NCBI GenBank assembly: GCA_016931555.1
Contig: JAFGEM010000091.1
Span: 1 to 14,255 of the forward strand
From: Candidatus Iainarchaeum sp.
Lineage (GTDB): Archaea; Iainarchaeota; Iainarchaeia; Iainarchaeales; GCA-2688035
Direction of reading: 5' to 3'
DNA length: 14,255 nucleotides
The notes below the pieces were generated by a model that saw only the letters and a list, made by a program, of their open reading frames with translations, searched no databases and was not told the origin of the DNA. Positions 13,188 to 14,255 of this stretch are shown here, piece after piece; positions within the stretch are counted from its first letter, which is position 1; each line of letters begins with the position of its first letter. A program made the position numbers and the translations under genes.

Positions 13188-14255
13188 TTAGCTCGAGCGC
13201 GGCGTAATTTGTATCCAATTTGAACCGTCTAATTCTCCGTCAACCCTTGATTCTGGTTCTAGGGGATTGTCATAGTAATAGCGTATTTTGCACTGCATTG
13301 TTGTTCCGTCATGCCCGAGTGGAGCACTTAATTCCATTAGAATATTTTGGGTTTGGCCTTCCCCTAAAGAATTGATTCTTGTTTCATCAAGGAACTTTAA
13401 CCAGCCCGGAGTGCACACTTTATCGTTTTTGACTAAAACCTGAATGTTTTTTAAAGTCATTTCCCCTGTGTTTTTTACGCGCAGGTTTTTGGTTATCTTT
13501 TCATATGTTCCCGAAGTTTCAATATAATCCACTGTCACTGATTTTGTTTCCGGAGTAATTGTTAATTCGAATTCTGCTTCATCTTGAATTTCCAGAGTTA
13601 AAGGCATTATAATTGGCTGTGGAAACATTTCTGCCTCTGCAATAATGTTTCCTGTTATTTCCTCTGTTTTTGCTGTGATTGGAATCTCGAATTTTAGGCG
13701 GTTGTTTGCCTCGTTGTTTCCAATGCCTTTTCCTTCAAGAGTGCTTATTACATTGCCTTCTACTAGCGTCAGGCTTTGTTCTATCTGTTCCTGCGGGTTT
13801 TTCGAAACACTTGTGATTTCAAGTGTTAGTGTAATGTCATAGAGCGTAAACGGGCTCTTGTTTTCGAGGTTAAATTCTTTTATTACTGTTTCTCCCGCGT
13901 CTCCTCTTATTGTCATGGAGGAGGGATTGAATTCCAATTCAGGCCTTGGATAAATTCTTACTCCGTCGGGAAGTGTTTCCTTTTCATTTGTGAATTTGAT
14001 TCTCACATAGCCGCTTAACTCTTTGCCGTCTTCTTCCTCGCTCTTGTCAAACTGCATGTTTTCCGGAACAGAGAGTGTAACTGTTAGTGTTTCGGAACTG
14101 TTTGCCTGCACAAGCACAGAGGGAATCTCTATATTGAGCTCTTCAAGGGAGCTGCTTGCAACAATTTCTATTTGCTCGGGCTCTCCGCTTGGATTGTTAA
14201 TAGTCATTTCAAAGCTTGTTTCCTGCCCTGCAACAAGTGTTTTTGGAAAATTCTG
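13188..14255 (-). CDS. partial Ig-like-domain surface protein (5' end outside the window)
   Basis: The reading frame is open to the window edge: upstream of the Met at 14207, sixteen more codons continue in frame and read like domain sequence (for example TLVAGQETSFEM), so that Met is internal. The visible 355 residues form at least three beta-sandwich, Ig-like domains of the kind found in archaeal cell-surface proteins. Typical signs are VQANSSETLTVTLSVPEN, LEFNPSSMTI and NTGEMTLKNIQVLVKND. Two cysteines (in VCTPGW and MQCKIRYYY) near the C-terminus may pair. No C-terminal membrane helix or anchor is present; the protein ends ITPRSS. A signal peptide or anchor, if any, must be at the missing N-terminus. 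The function is probably structural or adhesive, by domain type only. Confidence 0.75.
   Translation of the reverse strand, partial: QNFPKTLVAGQETSFEMTINNPSGEPEQIEIVASSSLEELNIEIPSVLVQANSSETLTVTLSVPENMQFDKSEEEDGKELSGYVRIKFTNEKETLPDGVRIYPRPELEFNPSSMTIRGDAGETVIKEFNLENKSPFTLYDITLTLEITSVSKNPQEQIEQSLTLVEGNVISTLEGKGIGNNEANNRLKFEIPITAKTEEITGNIIAEAEMFPQPIIMPLTLEIQDEAEFELTITPETKSVTVDYIETSGTYEKITKNLRVKNTGEMTLKNIQVLVKNDKVCTPGWLKFLDETRINSLGEGQTQNILMELSAPLGHDGTTMQCKIRYYYDNPLEPESRVDGELDGSNWIQITPRSS

Noticed and set aside
14205..14207. ATG at 14207 as a true start of the Ig-like protein
   Set aside because: The frame stays open to the window edge with domain-like sequence and no ribosome-binding site before this ATG, so the gene is treated as partial.

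Overview
The window looks like chromosomal DNA of an archaeon, most likely an uncultivated small-genome (DPANN-type, Diapherotrites- or Micrarchaeota-like) lineage. The reasons are AT-rich TATA-type promoters about 25-35 bases upstream of start codons, oligo-T terminators, short Shine-Dalgarno sites mixed with leaderless starts, TTG starts, several archaeal-style lipoproteins, and a minimal DEAD-box helicase of the archaeal type. The lineage is inferred from style only; no rRNA or other marker gene is present.

Region 1 (1-6123, + strand) holds six genes whose products all appear to enter the membrane or leave the cytoplasm. They are a 66-residue two-helix membrane protein; a 690-residue secreted protein with seven full cysteine-rich EGF-like repeats followed by a charged coiled-coil and helical region; a small lipoprotein translationally coupled to it (ATGA overlap); a 486-residue lipoprotein; a DUF2330-type exported protein; and a 168-residue membrane-anchored protein. 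Three transcription units here start from nearly the same 15-base promoter element (ATAAAATAYAAGTTT at 271, 2869 and 5576).

Region 2 (6130-11022, - strand) is a tight three-gene operon read towards region 1: a 436-residue lipoprotein, an 883-residue secreted metzincin-type metallopeptidase with cysteine-rich and DxDxDG-type repeats, and a membrane-anchored Ig-like protein. The two regions converge with only 6 bases between stop codons.

Region 3 (11111-14255, - strand) carries a DEAD-box RNA helicase with an unusual leader containing a 25-base perfect palindrome, a zinc-ribbon/TPR protein with a leaderless-type promoter, and the 3' part of a large Ig-like-domain surface protein that continues beyond the window.

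Taken together, about 11 kb encodes almost only cell-surface and secreted products: three lipoproteins, a secreted protease, adhesin-like repeats and membrane-anchored beta-domain proteins. A cell-surface interaction or processing locus is a reasonable hypothesis, but no substrate or partner can be read from the sequence. No RNA genes, insertion sequences, CRISPR arrays or replication origins were seen.
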